Below are positions 24,935 through 34,241 of a stretch of DNA of 64,000 bases, piece after piece. Within the stretch, counting starts at the first letter, position 1. Every line of letters begins with the position of its first letter. The stretch is from Ruegeria lacuscaerulensis. Lineage in GTDB: Bacteria > Pseudomonadota > Alphaproteobacteria > Rhodobacterales > Rhodobacteraceae. The DNA is taken from assembly GCF_013031245.1 (NCBI RefSeq), contig NZ_WPZL01000017.1, forward strand, positions 28,852 to 92,851, written 5' to 3'. The notes under the pieces are model-generated. The model saw only the letters and a list, made by a program, of their open reading frames with translations. It ran no database searches and had not been told where the DNA came from. The translations under genes were made by a program, and so were the position numbers.

Positions 24935-25171
24935 GTGCCCGTGATCGCCCTGATCGTGATCGGTGCCGCAGCCGGATTTCTGGCCACCCGTCTGATGCGG
25001 ATCGAAGCTGATATTCCGACGACCATGCTGATCGGCATCGTCGGTGCCCTGATGGGCGGTTTCTTGTTGCGTGCTCTGGTGACCGTGATGGGCTGGCTAT
25101 CAGGCTTTGTCGGCGCGGTTCTGGGGGCGTTGCTCGTGATCTGGACCTGGCAGACCTACCTGCGGAGCTGA
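24935..25171 (+). CDS. GlsB/YeaQ/YmgE-like small membrane protein
   Basis: 78-aa three-helix membrane protein: VIALIVIGAAAGFLATRLM, TTMLIGIVGALMGGFLLRALV, and GWLSGFVGAVLGALLVIWTW. The GAAAGFLA...GIVGALMGG...GFVGAVLGALLVIW glycine pattern is that of stress-linked 'transglycosylase-associated' proteins. The GTG at 24935 has GGAGG at 24922-24927. Its function is not established for this family; it is often stationary-phase or envelope-stress induced. Confidence 0.75.
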   Translation: MPVIALIVIGAAAGFLATRLMRIEADIPTTMLIGIVGALMGGFLLRALVTVMGWLSGFVGAVLGALLVIWTWQTYLRS

Positions 25172-25190
25172 CGTTATTCACGGCGGCGGG

Positions 25191-25562
25191 TCAGGGCAAG
25201 TCGCTGTTGAAGATGGATACCTTGACCTTCCACGAGCCGTCGTTTTGACGCTTTAGAATATTGACAAACTTGCCCTTTTCCGGCGGATCTGTGTCTTCGA
25301 TGGCATACGATCCGACCTGGTATGCCATGTCACCTTCGACACCGTAGTCGATCAGTTCATTTGTATGCGTACCGCCGGTATTCTCGTCTATTCGAGACCG
25401 ATAGGTATCTTCGAATGCTTTTCTTCCGCGCGTCATTGGTTCTCCGGGGGGTAGGAGCATGACATCTTCCGTGAAGAACGCGGCACAGGCTTTGGCATCC
25501 CCCGCGTTGAACGCCTTGTTATAGGCTTCGTCGAACTCGTTGAGTATTTTTTCCATATTCAT
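25191..25562 (-). CDS. SnoaL/DUF4440-like (NTF2-fold) protein
   Basis: 123-aa protein with the NTF2-like cone fold: N-terminal ILNEFDEAYNKAFNAGDAKACAAFFTEDVMLLPPGEPMTRGRKAFEDTYRSRIDE (helix bundle and the DAxxxxxxxTxDxxxxPPG signature), ending VNILKRQNDGSWKVKVSIFNSD. Family members are small enzymes or ligand-binding proteins; substrate unknown. The ATG at 25562 is used because the GGAGG at 25567-25571 points to it. The nearest neighbour on the same strand is the TRIC gene 80 bp upstream, so it may have its own promoter. Confidence 0.82.
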   Translation of the reverse strand: MNMEKILNEFDEAYNKAFNAGDAKACAAFFTEDVMLLPPGEPMTRGRKAFEDTYRSRIDENTGGTHTNELIDYGVEGDMAYQVGSYAIEDTDPPEKGKFVNILKRQNDGSWKVKVSIFNSDLP

Positions 25563-25641
25563 GGGTGCCTCCCTGCGGTCGTCGAATCCGTTATTGGCAT
25601 CCTGCCACACGGCGCGGCATTTCCAAAAGCACGGGGCCAGG

Positions 25642-26265
25642 TTACCGGCGAGGAGGGCGGCTTTTGTAGACGGGCAGTTTCCAGCCAAACAGCAGCGATC
25701 CGGCCCGCAGAGCCCAGCAGATAAGCGCGCAAGCCGCCAGCGTGACCAGTTCATCAAAACCAGACCGTGCAGCCAGCACGGCGGCCATTGCGCCAGCAAA
25801 GGCGCAGGACACATAAAGCTCCCCCTGTTTCAGGACCAGCGGAACTTCGTTGCAGACGACGTCGCGCATCAGCCCGCCCAGACAGCCGGTTGTGATTCCC
25901 ATCAAAACAACAATTGTACCGGATTGTCCGAGTGACAAGGCCACGCCCGTGCCCGCTGCCACTGCTGTCGCCAGGGCAAAGCTAACCAGCCAGACCAGCC
26001 AATTGTAACGGCTTTCCACCAGATGGGCTGTAAAGAACACAAGAACAGCCGCGCCCGCGGCAATCAGGACGTAATCGGGCTGCCCGACCCAGAACACTGG
26101 ATGGCGGTTCAGCAACAGGTCGCGGATCGTACCACCGCCCACCGCAGTCAAACAGGCGACAAAGCCGAACCCCACCAGATCCAGTTGCGCCCGGCTGGCC
26201 ACCAGTGCGCCCGTCAGCGCAAAGATCAGAACCGAGGCATAATCCAGCAGGGCAAGTCCGTTCAC
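25642..26265 (-). CDS. Trimeric intracellular cation channel family protein (UPF0126/YicG type)
   Basis: 207-aa membrane protein with seven hydrophobic helices made of two inverted repeats. Each repeat holds the glycine motif of TRIC channels: [26 protein letters not shown] and [23 protein letters not shown] (GGG-T/M-RD). In archaea and bacteria related proteins form trimeric monovalent-cation channels. It overlaps rnhA by 4 bp and is the last gene of the ispH operon. Confidence 0.9.
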   Translation of the reverse strand: MNGLALLDYASVLIFALTGALVASRAQLDLVGFGFVACLTAVGGGTIRDLLLNRHPVFWVGQPDYVLIAAGAAVLVFFTAHLVESRYNWLVWLVSFALATAVAAGTGVALSLGQSGTIVVLMGITTGCLGGLMRDVVCNEVPLVLKQGELYVSCAFAGAMAAVLAARSGFDELVTLAACALICWALRAGSLLFGWKLPVYKSRPPRR

Positions 26266-26729
26266 GCCTGCGCCTTTTTTGGTTTGAACGGGGCCATGCC
26301 CTCTCGGGCAAGCTGGTCAGCTTTTTCGTTTTCGGGATGACCCGCGTGCCCCTTGACCCATTCCCATGTCACATCATGGCGGGCCTGCGCCTCATCCAGT
26401 CGCTGCCACAGATCGACATTCTTGACAGGCTTCTTGTGTGAGGTCTTCCAGCCGTTCCGCTTCCACCCGAACATCCACCCGGTCACGCCGTTTTTCACAT
26501 AGGCACTGTCGGTGACAACCGTGATTTTCGATGCGCGCTCGAGCGTTTCCAGTGCGCTGATCGCCGCCAGCAGTTCCATACGGTTGTTAGTGGTCTCGGG
26601 TTCACCTCCGTTCAGCTCACGTTCTTTCAGGACTTTGTCACCGTCCATCGCGCGCAGCAGCACGCCCCAGCCACCGGGGCCGGGATTGCCGGAACAGGCA
26701 CCATCGGTATAGGCAAACAACTCAGGCAT
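26262..26729 (-). CDS. rnhA: Ribonuclease HI
   Basis: 155-aa RNase HI, which cleaves RNA in RNA-DNA hybrids. The catalytic residues are present: Asp in [21 protein letters not shown], Glu in [15 protein letters not shown], Asp in [12 protein letters not shown], and the last Asp in [20 protein letters not shown] (His-loop intact). The ATG at 26729 is selected over an in-frame start 27 bp upstream. It overlaps the methyltransferase gene by 8 bp and the TRIC gene by 4 bp. Confidence 0.96.
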   Translation of the reverse strand: MPELFAYTDGACSGNPGPGGWGVLLRAMDGDKVLKERELNGGEPETTNNRMELLAAISALETLERASKITVVTDSAYVKNGVTGWMFGWKRNGWKTSHKKPVKNVDLWQRLDEAQARHDVTWEWVKGHAGHPENEKADQLAREGMAPFKPKKAQA

Positions 26730-27309
26730 GGGCGAGCACCAGAATGAAACTGTCATAAGACCCGGCCAACCCCGTACCCATGCCGGTGGAGATCCGGTCT
26801 ATTGTGAAACCCGCTTCGGCCAGTGCAGCTTCGATTTCGGTTTGGGAGAAATAGGTATAGTGCCGGTCAAGATCGTCGCGATGCTCACCTGTTCCCAGCT
26901 TCAGGCCAAGGAAGAATATGCCCCCGGGCTTCAGTGCTTTGTGAATGGCCGCAAGGTACCGCGGGAAATCCTTGCGCGGGGCGTGCAGCAGCGAAAAGCT
27001 GGCATAGATGCCGTCGTATTCCGCCTCTTCGGTCACATCGTCAAATGTGGCCAGATGGGCATCCACGCCGTGTTCACGTGCGTATTCGACAAAGGCCGGC
27101 GTTGCATCCAGCGCGCGTACCTTCAGCCCTTCACGCAGGAAGAACGCGCTGTCTGATCCGGGACCCGCCCCCAGATCCAGAACATAACCGCCTTCAACAA
27201 TGGCCTCGGCAAATGCCATGCGGGCCTCGATCTGTTCCGGGGGCAAGGGAATGCTCAGGTACTCGGCCACACGGGTCGTATAGGCGTTGATCGTTTTTTT
27301 ATCGGTCAC
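26722..27309 (-). CDS. Class I SAM-dependent methyltransferase
   Basis: 195-aa methyltransferase. Motif I is [22 protein letters not shown], followed by [16 protein letters not shown], motif [44 protein letters not shown], and a C-terminal [16 protein letters not shown] typical of small-molecule or tRNA/ubiquinone-type enzymes. The substrate is unknown. The start is GTG 27309, chosen because it overlaps the DUF3429 stop by 4 bp (GTGA) and matches the tight packing of this operon. Confidence 0.88.
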   Translation of the reverse strand: MTDKKTINAYTTRVAEYLSIPLPPEQIEARMAFAEAIVEGGYVLDLGAGPGSDSAFFLREGLKVRALDATPAFVEYAREHGVDAHLATFDDVTEEAEYDGIYASFSLLHAPRKDFPRYLAAIHKALKPGGIFFLGLKLGTGEHRDDLDRHYTYFSQTEIEAALAEAGFTIDRISTGMGTGLAGSYDSFILVLAHA

Positions 27310-27758
27310 AGATACACTCCGACAGCGAGGCATAGCAGGGCGACGACGGTCAGCAGTAGTCGCAGTTTCAGCCACCAGGTGGGTGTCAGTCGCCAATACG
27401 AAAAGATGGCATCCAGCACCAGCAATCCGGCAAAGCCGTACATCAGGTTGATTCCGGCACTAACCGGTCCACCACCTGTTTTCAAAAACGCCCACAATGC
27501 GGGCAGGACGGACATAGCATAGCACGTCGCCGCCTTGCTGCCCGAGGTCTTGGTGGCGAACCCCCACAGAACGCCGGACATGAAGCTTAGGATAACCGAG
27601 CCGTAGAACAGTTGCACATATGGTCCCACGAACCGCGGTCCCAATGCCTGTCTGCCCCAGTCATTCAAATCACCATTCAGGTAGGTCAAAGCGCCCCAGG
27701 CAAAAGGGATCAAACCTGCCAGACCCAGAAAGAACGGCGCCCTTGGTACGCCGCTCAT
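27306..27758 (-). CDS. DUF3429 family membrane protein
   Basis: 150-aa inner-membrane protein with about five helices. It begins [22 protein letters not shown] and has [26 protein letters not shown], the conserved segment of DUF3429, whose role is unknown. It overlaps the ispH stop by 4 bp and the methyltransferase start by 4 bp. Confidence 0.85.
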   Translation of the reverse strand: MSGVPRAPFFLGLAGLIPFAWGALTYLNGDLNDWGRQALGPRFVGPYVQLFYGSVILSFMSGVLWGFATKTSGSKAATCYAMSVLPALWAFLKTGGGPVSAGINLMYGFAGLLVLDAIFSYWRLTPTWWLKLRLLLTVVALLCLAVGVYL

Positions 27759-28705
27759 GCAGGTTCTCTAAGCACACGCGGCACTTTGAATTCAACATTT
27801 TCGACGGCAGTCTCAACCATCTCGACCGTGACATCGAAATGATTACGAAAGGCATCAATCACCTCATTGACCAGCACCTCCGGCGCTGATGCGCCTGCCG
27901 TGATGGCAACGGATGAAATCCCCTCCAGCGCCCGCCAGTCGATATCGACAGCCCGTTGCACCAGCTGCGCATAATTGCATCCGGCGCGCGAGGCGACTTC
28001 GACGAGGCGGCGCGAGTTGGACGAGTTTGGCGCGCCCACGACCAACAGAGCGTCTGACATTGGGGCCACCGCTTTGACGGCCTCTTGCCGGTTGGTGGTT
28101 GCGTAGCAGATGTCTTCCTTGTGCGGGCCGACAATAGCCGGGAACCGCGCTTCGAGTGCAGCTACGATGTCCTTGGTGTCGTCCACCGACAGGGTTGTCT
28201 GGGTGACAAAGGCCAGTTTGCCGGGATCGCGCACCGGCACAGTGGCTACATCTTCGACGGTCTCGACCAGCAGTACCTCGCCTTCAGGCAGTTGACCCAT
28301 GGTGCCGACGGTCTCGGGGTGGCCTTTGTGGCCGATCATGATCATCTGCAAGCCGGCATCCGCATGACGCTGTGCTTCGACATGCACCTTGGACACGAGA
28401 GGACAGGTTGCGTCCACATAAATCATCTCGCGCTGCGCCGCCGTTGCGGGGACGGATTTCGGTACGCCATGGGCGGAAAAAATGACCGGGCGGTCATCGG
28501 GGCATTCGTCCAATTCTTCGACAAAAACCGCACCCTTGGCGCGCAGCCCGTCGACGACAAATTTGTTGTGCACGATTTCGTGGCGCACATAAACCGGCGC
28601 CCCCCATTTCTGCAGCGCCATTTCGACGATCTTGATCGCCCGGTCGACACCGGCGCAAAACCCGCGCGGGGCGGCTAGGTAAAGGGTCAGGGGCGGGTTG
28701 GTCAT
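27755..28705 (-). CDS. ispH: 4-hydroxy-3-methylbut-2-enyl diphosphate reductase
   Basis: 316-aa iron-sulfur enzyme, the last step of the MEP isoprenoid pathway (HMBPP to IPP and DMAPP). The three cluster cysteines are in [22 protein letters not shown] and [13 protein letters not shown]; the substrate-binding regions include [38 protein letters not shown] and [15 protein letters not shown]. The ATG at 28705 fits the family. It is the first gene of a five-gene, fully overlapping operon (ispH, DUF3429, methyltransferase, rnhA, TRIC). Confidence 0.97.
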   Translation of the reverse strand: MTNPPLTLYLAAPRGFCAGVDRAIKIVEMALQKWGAPVYVRHEIVHNKFVVDGLRAKGAVFVEELDECPDDRPVIFSAHGVPKSVPATAAQREMIYVDATCPLVSKVHVEAQRHADAGLQMIMIGHKGHPETVGTMGQLPEGEVLLVETVEDVATVPVRDPGKLAFVTQTTLSVDDTKDIVAALEARFPAIVGPHKEDICYATTNRQEAVKAVAPMSDALLVVGAPNSSNSRRLVEVASRAGCNYAQLVQRAVDIDWRALEGISSVAITAGASAPEVLVNEVIDAFRNHFDVTVEMVETAVENVEFKVPRVLREPA

Positions 28706-28825
28706 GTCGTGATCTCCATAGGCCACAGGTAAGTCTTTTCGTGGCCATGGTCCAGACAGGTCCTTGTCATTTCACTGACAAGAATCGGTGCTAACCAATA
28801 GGTGTTTGAGCACCTGTTCCTAGTT

Positions 28826-28863
28826 AAAAAGGCGCGGTCAGGATGTGATATCCCGACCGCGCC
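28826..28863 (-). terminator. Terminator of the NYN-domain gene
   Basis: GGCGCGGTC (28831-28839) pairs with GACCGCGCC (28855-28863), with an extra inner AGGAT/ATCC pairing. Read on the minus strand the stem is followed by five Ts (28830 down to 28826). It sits 33 bp after the stop of the NYN gene. Confidence 0.85.
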
Positions 28864-28895
28864 GCATTCTTTTCCCGGTAGTGAGTGGCCGGGAC

Positions 28896-29471
28896 CTATT
28901 GTCCGCCAGCCGCCGCGACGCTGCGCGGTTCCATAGGCATCTCGCGCGGAGGCCGCCCGATCACGTCGCGCAGGTCTTCCAGTTCGATGAAATTATCGGC
29001 CTGACGACGCAGTTCGTCCGAAATCATCGGCGGCTGGCTCCGGATGGTCGAAACCACCGAAACGCGCACGCCCTGTCGCTGCAGGCTGGCTATCAGCGGG
29101 CGGAAATCCCCATCGCCCGAGAATAGCACAATATGATCAACACGCGGCGCAAGTTCCATGGCATCGACAGTAAGCTCGATATCCATGTTTCCTTTGACCT
29201 TCCGGCGCCCCATGCTGTCGGTGTATTCCTTGGCCGGTTTTGTCACCATGGTGAAGCCGTTGTAATGCAGCCAGTCAACCAGCGGGCGGATCGGCGAATA
29301 CTCGTCGTTTTCCAGTAGCGCTGTATAGTAAAAAGCTCTGAGCATTTTGCCGCGTCGCATGAACTCTTGGCGCAGCAATTTGTAGTCGATATCAAACCCC
29401 AGTGCTTTTGCGGCCGCATAAAGATTCGAGCCATCGATGAACAGCGCTAGCCGTTCGTCTTTATAAAACAT
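28896..29471 (-). CDS. NYN domain (LabA/DUF88) ribonuclease-like protein
   Basis: 191-aa protein with a PIN-like NYN fold. The acidic cluster expected for a metal-dependent nuclease is present: Asp in LALFIDGSNLYAAA, Asp in KGNMDIELTVDAMEL, and VLFSGDGDFRPLIASLQRQGVRVSVV, the LabA signature. The C-terminus (ELRRQADNFIELEDLRDVIGR) is normal. Cyanobacterial LabA affects clock output; in proteobacteria the role is unknown but RNA processing is likely. The ATG at 29471 has GAAGGA upstream. Confidence 0.9.
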   Translation of the reverse strand: MFYKDERLALFIDGSNLYAAAKALGFDIDYKLLRQEFMRRGKMLRAFYYTALLENDEYSPIRPLVDWLHYNGFTMVTKPAKEYTDSMGRRKVKGNMDIELTVDAMELAPRVDHIVLFSGDGDFRPLIASLQRQGVRVSVVSTIRSQPPMISDELRRQADNFIELEDLRDVIGRPPREMPMEPRSVAAAGGQ

Positions 29472-29610
29472 AAATAGATCCTTCCGGTACAAACCAGTGC
29501 GCCGGGTGTTACGTGAGTGAGTTAGGAAATAAACGGCGCTCTGATATGCCTATAATTAGGGCTTTTAATATGTACCGCAAGTATGCAATTCGCCGAATAT
29601 TGGGAGTAAA

Positions 29611-30180
29611 ATGAGCAAATCGACGTCAGAAGCCCTCATTGCACTGGGCGCAAATCTCAATTTGAGAGACTCTGGGCCCAAGGTGACACTTCAAAGGGCG
29701 ATTGACGCCATTTTGCGTCAGGGAGTGGTGATTCGCGCAGTCAGTCGCTTCTACGAGACTCCTTGTTTTCCCGCCGGTGCCGGTCCGGACTATGTGAACG
29801 CGGCAGCCCTGATTGAGACAGAAATGTCCCCTGCCGAGCTGCTGAACCTGCTGCATGAGGTCGAGCGCGAATTTGGTCGTGAGCGGGTGCAAAGATGGGG
29901 CATGCGTACCCTGGATCTTGATCTGGTATTGTATGGTGATCTTGTCCTGCCGGATCACGCCGAATTTGACAGGTGGCTGACATTGGCGCCTGAAGCACAG
30001 AAAGAGCAGGCCCCGGACACGTTGATCTTGCCGCACCCGCGCCTTCAGGATCGGGCCTTTGTTCTGGTTCCGATGGCAGATGTAACCCCCGGCTGGCGCC
30101 ATCCGGTGCTGGGTCGGACAGTTACCGAAATGCTTTCGGACCTGCCCGCCGAAGACGTCGCGGCAGTCACCCCGTTGTAA
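29611..30180 (+). CDS. folK: 2-amino-4-hydroxy-6-hydroxymethyldihydropteridine diphosphokinase
   Basis: 189-aa HPPK of folate synthesis (ATP plus 6-hydroxymethyl-dihydropterin). It has ALIALGANLNLRDSGPK, VSRFYETPCFPAGAGPDYVNAAALIET, ELLNLLHEVEREFGRERVQRWGMRTLDLDLVLYGDLVL (metal-binding DLDLVLYGD) and LILPHPRLQDRAFVLVPMADV. The ATG at 29611 follows GGGAG. It is divergent from the NYN gene; a TATAAT hexamer at 29551-29556 is a possible -10, but I see no good -35. Confidence 0.94.
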   Translation: MSKSTSEALIALGANLNLRDSGPKVTLQRAIDAILRQGVVIRAVSRFYETPCFPAGAGPDYVNAAALIETEMSPAELLNLLHEVEREFGRERVQRWGMRTLDLDLVLYGDLVLPDHAEFDRWLTLAPEAQKEQAPDTLILPHPRLQDRAFVLVPMADVTPGWRHPVLGRTVTEMLSDLPAEDVAAVTPL

Positions 30181-30274
30181 TCGGTCGGATTGCGGCATTT
30201 CTCGCTTGTCAAGGCAGAGATTCGCCCTTAGATAAACGTCTTCCTGACATGGATTCAGAAACGGAGAGCGCCCC

Positions 30275-30628
30275 ATGGCCCGCGTGACGGTTGAAGATTG
30301 CGTAGACAAGGTTCCGAACCGGTTCGAACTGGTGATGCTTGCCGCCCATCGTGCGCGCGAGATTTCCGCCGGCGGTCCGATCACCGTGGACCGTGACAAC
30401 GACAAAAACCCCGTCGTGTCGCTGCGCGAGATCGCCGACGAAACCCAAAGCGCTGACGAGCTGCGCGAACGCCTGATTGAGGCCAACCAGACTCAGATTG
30501 AGGTGGACGAGCCGGAAGAAGATCAGATGGCTCTGCTGATGGGTGCTGAATCGGACAAACCAGCCGATGACGATATGTCCGAAGAGAAGCTGCTGCGCGC
30601 TCTGATGGAGGCTCAAGGCCAGGGGTAA
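30275..30628 (+). CDS. rpoZ: RNA polymerase omega subunit
   Basis: 117-aa omega subunit, which stabilises beta-prime and mediates ppGpp effects in many bacteria. The N-terminal [34 protein letters not shown] is the family signature; the C-terminal 50 residues are acidic and helical as in other alphaproteobacteria. It lies just upstream of the (p)ppGpp synthetase/hydrolase gene (26 bp), the standard stringent-response pairing. The ATG at 30275 is preceded by GGAGAG. Confidence 0.95.
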   Translation: MARVTVEDCVDKVPNRFELVMLAAHRAREISAGGPITVDRDNDKNPVVSLREIADETQSADELRERLIEANQTQIEVDEPEEDQMALLMGAESDKPADDDMSEEKLLRALMEAQGQG

Positions 30629-30654
30629 CCCCCGAAAATGAAGGTGCGGACCGG

Positions 30655-32787
30655 ATGATTTCTGCTGACGACCTGATTGCGCTGGTCCGCAACTACAACC
30701 CCAAGACAAATGCCGAGCGCATCGCCCGTGCCTACGAGTTCGGCAAGCAGATGCACGAAGGCCAGTTCCGCCATTCCGGCGAACCCTATTTTTCCCATCC
30801 CGTTGCCGTTGCCGCCATCCTGACCGAACAGCGTTTGGATGATGCGACCATTATCACGGCGCTGCTGCACGACACGATTGAGGACACCAAAGCCAATTAC
30901 AGCAAAGTGTCCGAGTTGTTCGGGGAAGAGGTCGCCAAGCTGGTCGACGGCGTCACCAAGCTGACCAACCTGCAGCTTTCCAGCCGCGAAACGAAGCAGG
31001 CCGAGAATTTCCGCAAGCTGTTCATGGCCATGTCCAAGGACTTGCGGGTCATTCTGGTCAAACTTGCGGACCGCCTGCACAACATGCGCACGATCAAGGC
31101 GATGCGGCCCGAGAAACAGGTCGTTAAGGCGCGCGAGACGATGGATATCTACGCTCCGCTTGCAGGTCGCATGGGTATGCAATGGATGCGTGAGGAACTG
31201 GAGGATCTTGCTTTCCGTGTCCTCAACCCCGAAGGCCGCCAGTCGATCATTCGCCGCTTTATCACTCTGCAACGCGAAACCGGCGACGTGATCCACCGGA
31301 TCACCGGTGACATGCGGCATGAGCTCGAAAAAGCGGGAATTGACGCCGAAGTGTTTGGCCGCGCCAAAAAACCTTATTCGATCTGGCGCAAGATGCAGGA
31401 AAAGGATCAGGGTTTCTCGCGTCTGTCCGACATCTATGGCTTCCGTATCATCACCCAGTCCGAAGAAGACTGTTACCGCACTCTTGGCGCGATCCACCAG
31501 CGCTGGCGCGCTGTGCCGGGTCGGTTCAAGGACTATATAAGTCAGCCGAAATCGAATGGATATCGTTCAATCCACACCACGGTCTCGGGTCGCGATGGCA
31601 AACGGGTCGAGGTGCAGATTCGCACCCGCCAGATGCATGACGTGGCCGAAACCGGCGTTGCGGCGCACTGGTCCTATCGCGACGGTGTGCGCTCGGAAAA
31701 CCCCTTTGCCGTTGACCCGGCAAAGTGGATTGCCAATCTGACCGAGCAGTTCGACAGCGAGGAGGATCACGAAGACTTCCTCGAAGCCGTCAAACTGGAA
31801 ATGTACTCCGACCAGGTGTTCTGCTTCACGCCCAAGGGTGACGTGGTAAAACTGCCACGTGGAGCGACGCCGATTGATTTTGCCTATGCGATCCACACCC
31901 GGATCGGCCATGCCTGTGTGGGCGCCAAGGTGGATGGCATCCGCGTGCCCCTATGGACCCGGATCAAGAACGGACAATCGGTGGATATCATAACAGCCGA
32001 TGGTCAGACACCGCAGGTCACATGGCTTGAGATTGCCGTTACCGGCAAAGCCCGCACCGCCATCCGCCGCGCCCTGCGCGAGGTGGACCGCGAACGCTTT
32101 ATCAAACTGGGCAAAGAGCTGGCCCGGTCCGGGTTCGAAAACGTGGGTCGTAAGGCCACCGATAAGGCCCTCGACACGGCCGCCAAGCATTTGCGTCTGA
32201 AGGACCGGCACGAGCTGCTGGCGCGCCTCGGCAGCGCCGAACTGACCGCCCACGACGTCGTCAGCGCGGTCTACCCCGAACTTACACAGGACGAAGGCGA
32301 CGCGATACCGCTGCGCCGCGCGGTGATCGGTCTTGAGCCGGGGCAGAAATTCGAACGCGCGCCCTGCTGTCAGCCGCTGCCGGGTGAGCGCATCGTAGGC
32401 ATCACCTATAGGGGCAAGGGCGTGGTCGTGCACGCCATCGATTGTGACCGTCTGTCCGATTACGAAGGCGAACCCGACCGATGGGTCGATCTGCACTGGC
32501 ACTCGGGGACGCACCCTGCGGTCTATGGTGCGACGCTGGACGTGACCATTGGCAACGATGCCGGTGTGCTGGGACGTATCTGCACGTTGATCGGTGAGAA
32601 AAAGGCCAATATCTCGAACCTGGAATTCGTCGATCGCAAACCGGATTTTTACCGTCTTCTGGTCAGTGTCGAGTTGCGCGATCTGGAGCAGCTGCATTCG
32701 CTGATGCTGATGCTTGAGGCCGAAAGCGACGTTGCCGCGGTCGAACGATTCAGAGACAGGACCAAACCCGCCGTTGCGGCTGGCTGA
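30655..32787 (+). CDS. spoT: Bifunctional (p)ppGpp synthetase/hydrolase (RelA/SpoT, Rsh)
   Basis: 710-aa Rsh enzyme. Domains in order: HD hydrolase with HPVAVAAILTEQRLDDATIITALLHDTIEDT (about 45-80) and LADRLHNMRT; RelA/SpoT synthetase around 230-340 (DIYGFRIITQ, KSNGYRSIHTTV, VEVQIRTRQMHDVAETGVAAHWSYRDG); TGS domain (CFTPKGDVVKLPRGATPIDFAYAIHTRIGHACVGAKVDG); and a C-terminal ACT domain (VLGRICTLIGEKKANISNLEFV). Both catalytic halves look intact, so it is the single long Rsh typical of alphaproteobacteria. Confidence 0.96.
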   Translation: MISADDLIALVRNYNPKTNAERIARAYEFGKQMHEGQFRHSGEPYFSHPVAVAAILTEQRLDDATIITALLHDTIEDTKANYSKVSELFGEEVAKLVDGVTKLTNLQLSSRETKQAENFRKLFMAMSKDLRVILVKLADRLHNMRTIKAMRPEKQVVKARETMDIYAPLAGRMGMQWMREELEDLAFRVLNPEGRQSIIRRFITLQRETGDVIHRITGDMRHELEKAGIDAEVFGRAKKPYSIWRKMQEKDQGFSRLSDIYGFRIITQSEEDCYRTLGAIHQRWRAVPGRFKDYISQPKSNGYRSIHTTVSGRDGKRVEVQIRTRQMHDVAETGVAAHWSYRDGVRSENPFAVDPAKWIANLTEQFDSEEDHEDFLEAVKLEMYSDQVFCFTPKGDVVKLPRGATPIDFAYAIHTRIGHACVGAKVDGIRVPLWTRIKNGQSVDIITADGQTPQVTWLEIAVTGKARTAIRRALREVDRERFIKLGKELARSGFENVGRKATDKALDTAAKHLRLKDRHELLARLGSAELTAHDVVSAVYPELTQDEGDAIPLRRAVIGLEPGQKFERAPCCQPLPGERIVGITYRGKGVVVHAIDCDRLSDYEGEPDRWVDLHWHSGTHPAVYGATLDVTIGNDAGVLGRICTLIGEKKANISNLEFVDRKPDFYRLLVSVELRDLEQLHSLMLMLEAESDVAAVERFRDRTKPAVAAG

Positions 32788-32803
32788 GAAGGGGTGATCA
32801 GGA

Positions 32804-33502
32804 GTGGTATTCAAGCGCCGAGATCGACGCTCGCCTGTCCAGATCGCTTCGGAATTCGTCTATCCCCGTGGCGGATGGACCCGGGCCTTTCACTATGTCA
32901 AACACCGCGTCCGTCGCCTGCCGGATTCCCCTGAACGCATCGCGCGCGGGATCGGGGCGGGGGTCTTTGCTGCGTTCACGCCGTTCTACGGGCTGCATTT
33001 CGTGGTCGCCGCAGTGCTGGCCCGCCTGATCAACGGCAATATTCTGGCCGCGCTTAGCGGGACGTTCTTCGGCAATCCTCTTACCTATGTACCCATAGGT
33101 GTCGTCTGCCTGCAGACCGGGCATTATTTGCTGGGGACCGAGTTTCAGGAAGGCGACACGCATGGTCTGATGGGCAAATTCGCAAATGCGATCGGGGATC
33201 TTAAGGACAACCTGATCGCTGTGTTTACCGACCGGGTGGCTGATTGGCACGGTTTGGGTATCTTCTACCGCGAGGTGTTCTACCCTTATCTGATCGGCGG
33301 CATCTTTCCCGGTATTCTGGCCGGAATAGTCTGCTTTTACCTTAGTCTGCCGCTGATCCGCACCTATCAGCAACGCCGCCGCGATAAGATCAAAGCGAAG
33401 TTCGAGGAAATCAAGCGTTTGGCCGAAACCAAGACTGCCGTTCCTGTGACAAACCCGCTAGGCTCGGGCCAAAATTCGGGAAAGGAATCTAGCGATGTCT
33501 GA
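32804..33502 (+). CDS. DUF2062 family membrane protein
   Basis: 232-aa protein with the DUF2062 core: SPERIARGIGAGVFAAFTPFYGLHFVVAAVLARLINGNILAALSGTFFGNPLTYVPIG, followed by helix GGIFPGILAGIVCFYLSLPLI and a charged cytoplasmic tail (QQRRRDKIKAKFEEIKRLAETK). Two or three transmembrane segments. Function unknown. The start is GTG 32804, 16 bp after the spoT stop; it overlaps pdxJ by 8 bp. Confidence 0.88.
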   Translation: MVFKRRDRRSPVQIASEFVYPRGGWTRAFHYVKHRVRRLPDSPERIARGIGAGVFAAFTPFYGLHFVVAAVLARLINGNILAALSGTFFGNPLTYVPIGVVCLQTGHYLLGTEFQEGDTHGLMGKFANAIGDLKDNLIAVFTDRVADWHGLGIFYREVFYPYLIGGIFPGILAGIVCFYLSLPLIRTYQQRRRDKIKAKFEEIKRLAETKTAVPVTNPLGSGQNSGKESSDV

Positions 33503-34241
33503 CAAACTCCTGCGTCTGGGCGTGAATATCGATCACGTGGCCACCGTCCGCAACGCTCGTGGCGGAGCTTATCCCGACCCGCTGCGTGCCGCCAAACTGG
33601 CCGAGGATGCCGGTGCCGATGGTATCACCGCACACCTGCGCGAAGACCGCCGCCACATCTCGGACGCTGATATCGACGGGCTGATGGAGGTCTTGTCGGT
33701 GCCGCTGAACTTTGAAATGGCGGCAACTCCCGAGATGCAGAAAATCGCACTGCGCCACAAGCCACATGCCGTTTGCATTGTCCCGGAAAAGCGCGAGGAA
33801 CGCACCACGGAAGGCGGTCTTGAAGTGGCGCGCGAGGAAAACAAGCTGGCCCATTACATCGCCCCTCTGCGTGAGGCAGGGTGCCGCGTGTCCATCTTCA
33901 TCGCCGCCGACCAGCGTCAGATCGAGGCCGCCCATCGCATCGGCGCTGAGGTCATTGAATTGCACACCGGTGCCTATTGCGACGCCCATGCCGAAGGTCG
34001 CATGGACGAGGCCTCGAGCGAGTTGGAATCTCTGCGCGAGATGTCTGCCTTCGCCCATTCGCTGGGGCTGGAAGTCCACGCGGGCCACGGCCTGACCTAC
34101 GACACGGTGAAACCCGTTGCCGCCTTCCCTGAAGTGCGCGAGCTGAACATTGGCCATTTCCTGATCGGCGAGTCGATTTTCCTTGGGCTCACCCCGGCAA
34201 TTGCCGAGATGCGCCGCCTGATGGATGAGGCGCGAGCATGA
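33495..34241 (+). CDS. pdxJ: Pyridoxine 5'-phosphate synthase
   Basis: 248-aa TIM-barrel enzyme that condenses 1-deoxyxylulose-5-phosphate and 3-amino-2-oxopropyl phosphate to PNP. It shows RLGVNIDHVATVRNARGGAYPDP, DGITAHLREDRRHI, NFEMAATPEMQ, PHAVCIVPEKREERTTEGGLEV, EVIELHTGAYCDA, EVHAGHGLTYDTV and ELNIGHFLIGESIF, all family-typical. It overlaps DUF2062 by 8 bp and lysE by 4 bp. Normally acpS follows pdxJ directly; here two accessory genes intervene. Confidence 0.96.
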   Translation: MSDKLLRLGVNIDHVATVRNARGGAYPDPLRAAKLAEDAGADGITAHLREDRRHISDADIDGLMEVLSVPLNFEMAATPEMQKIALRHKPHAVCIVPEKREERTTEGGLEVAREENKLAHYIAPLREAGCRVSIFIAADQRQIEAAHRIGAEVIELHTGAYCDAHAEGRMDEASSELESLREMSAFAHSLGLEVHAGHGLTYDTVKPVAAFPEVRELNIGHFLIGESIFLGLTPAIAEMRRLMDEARA

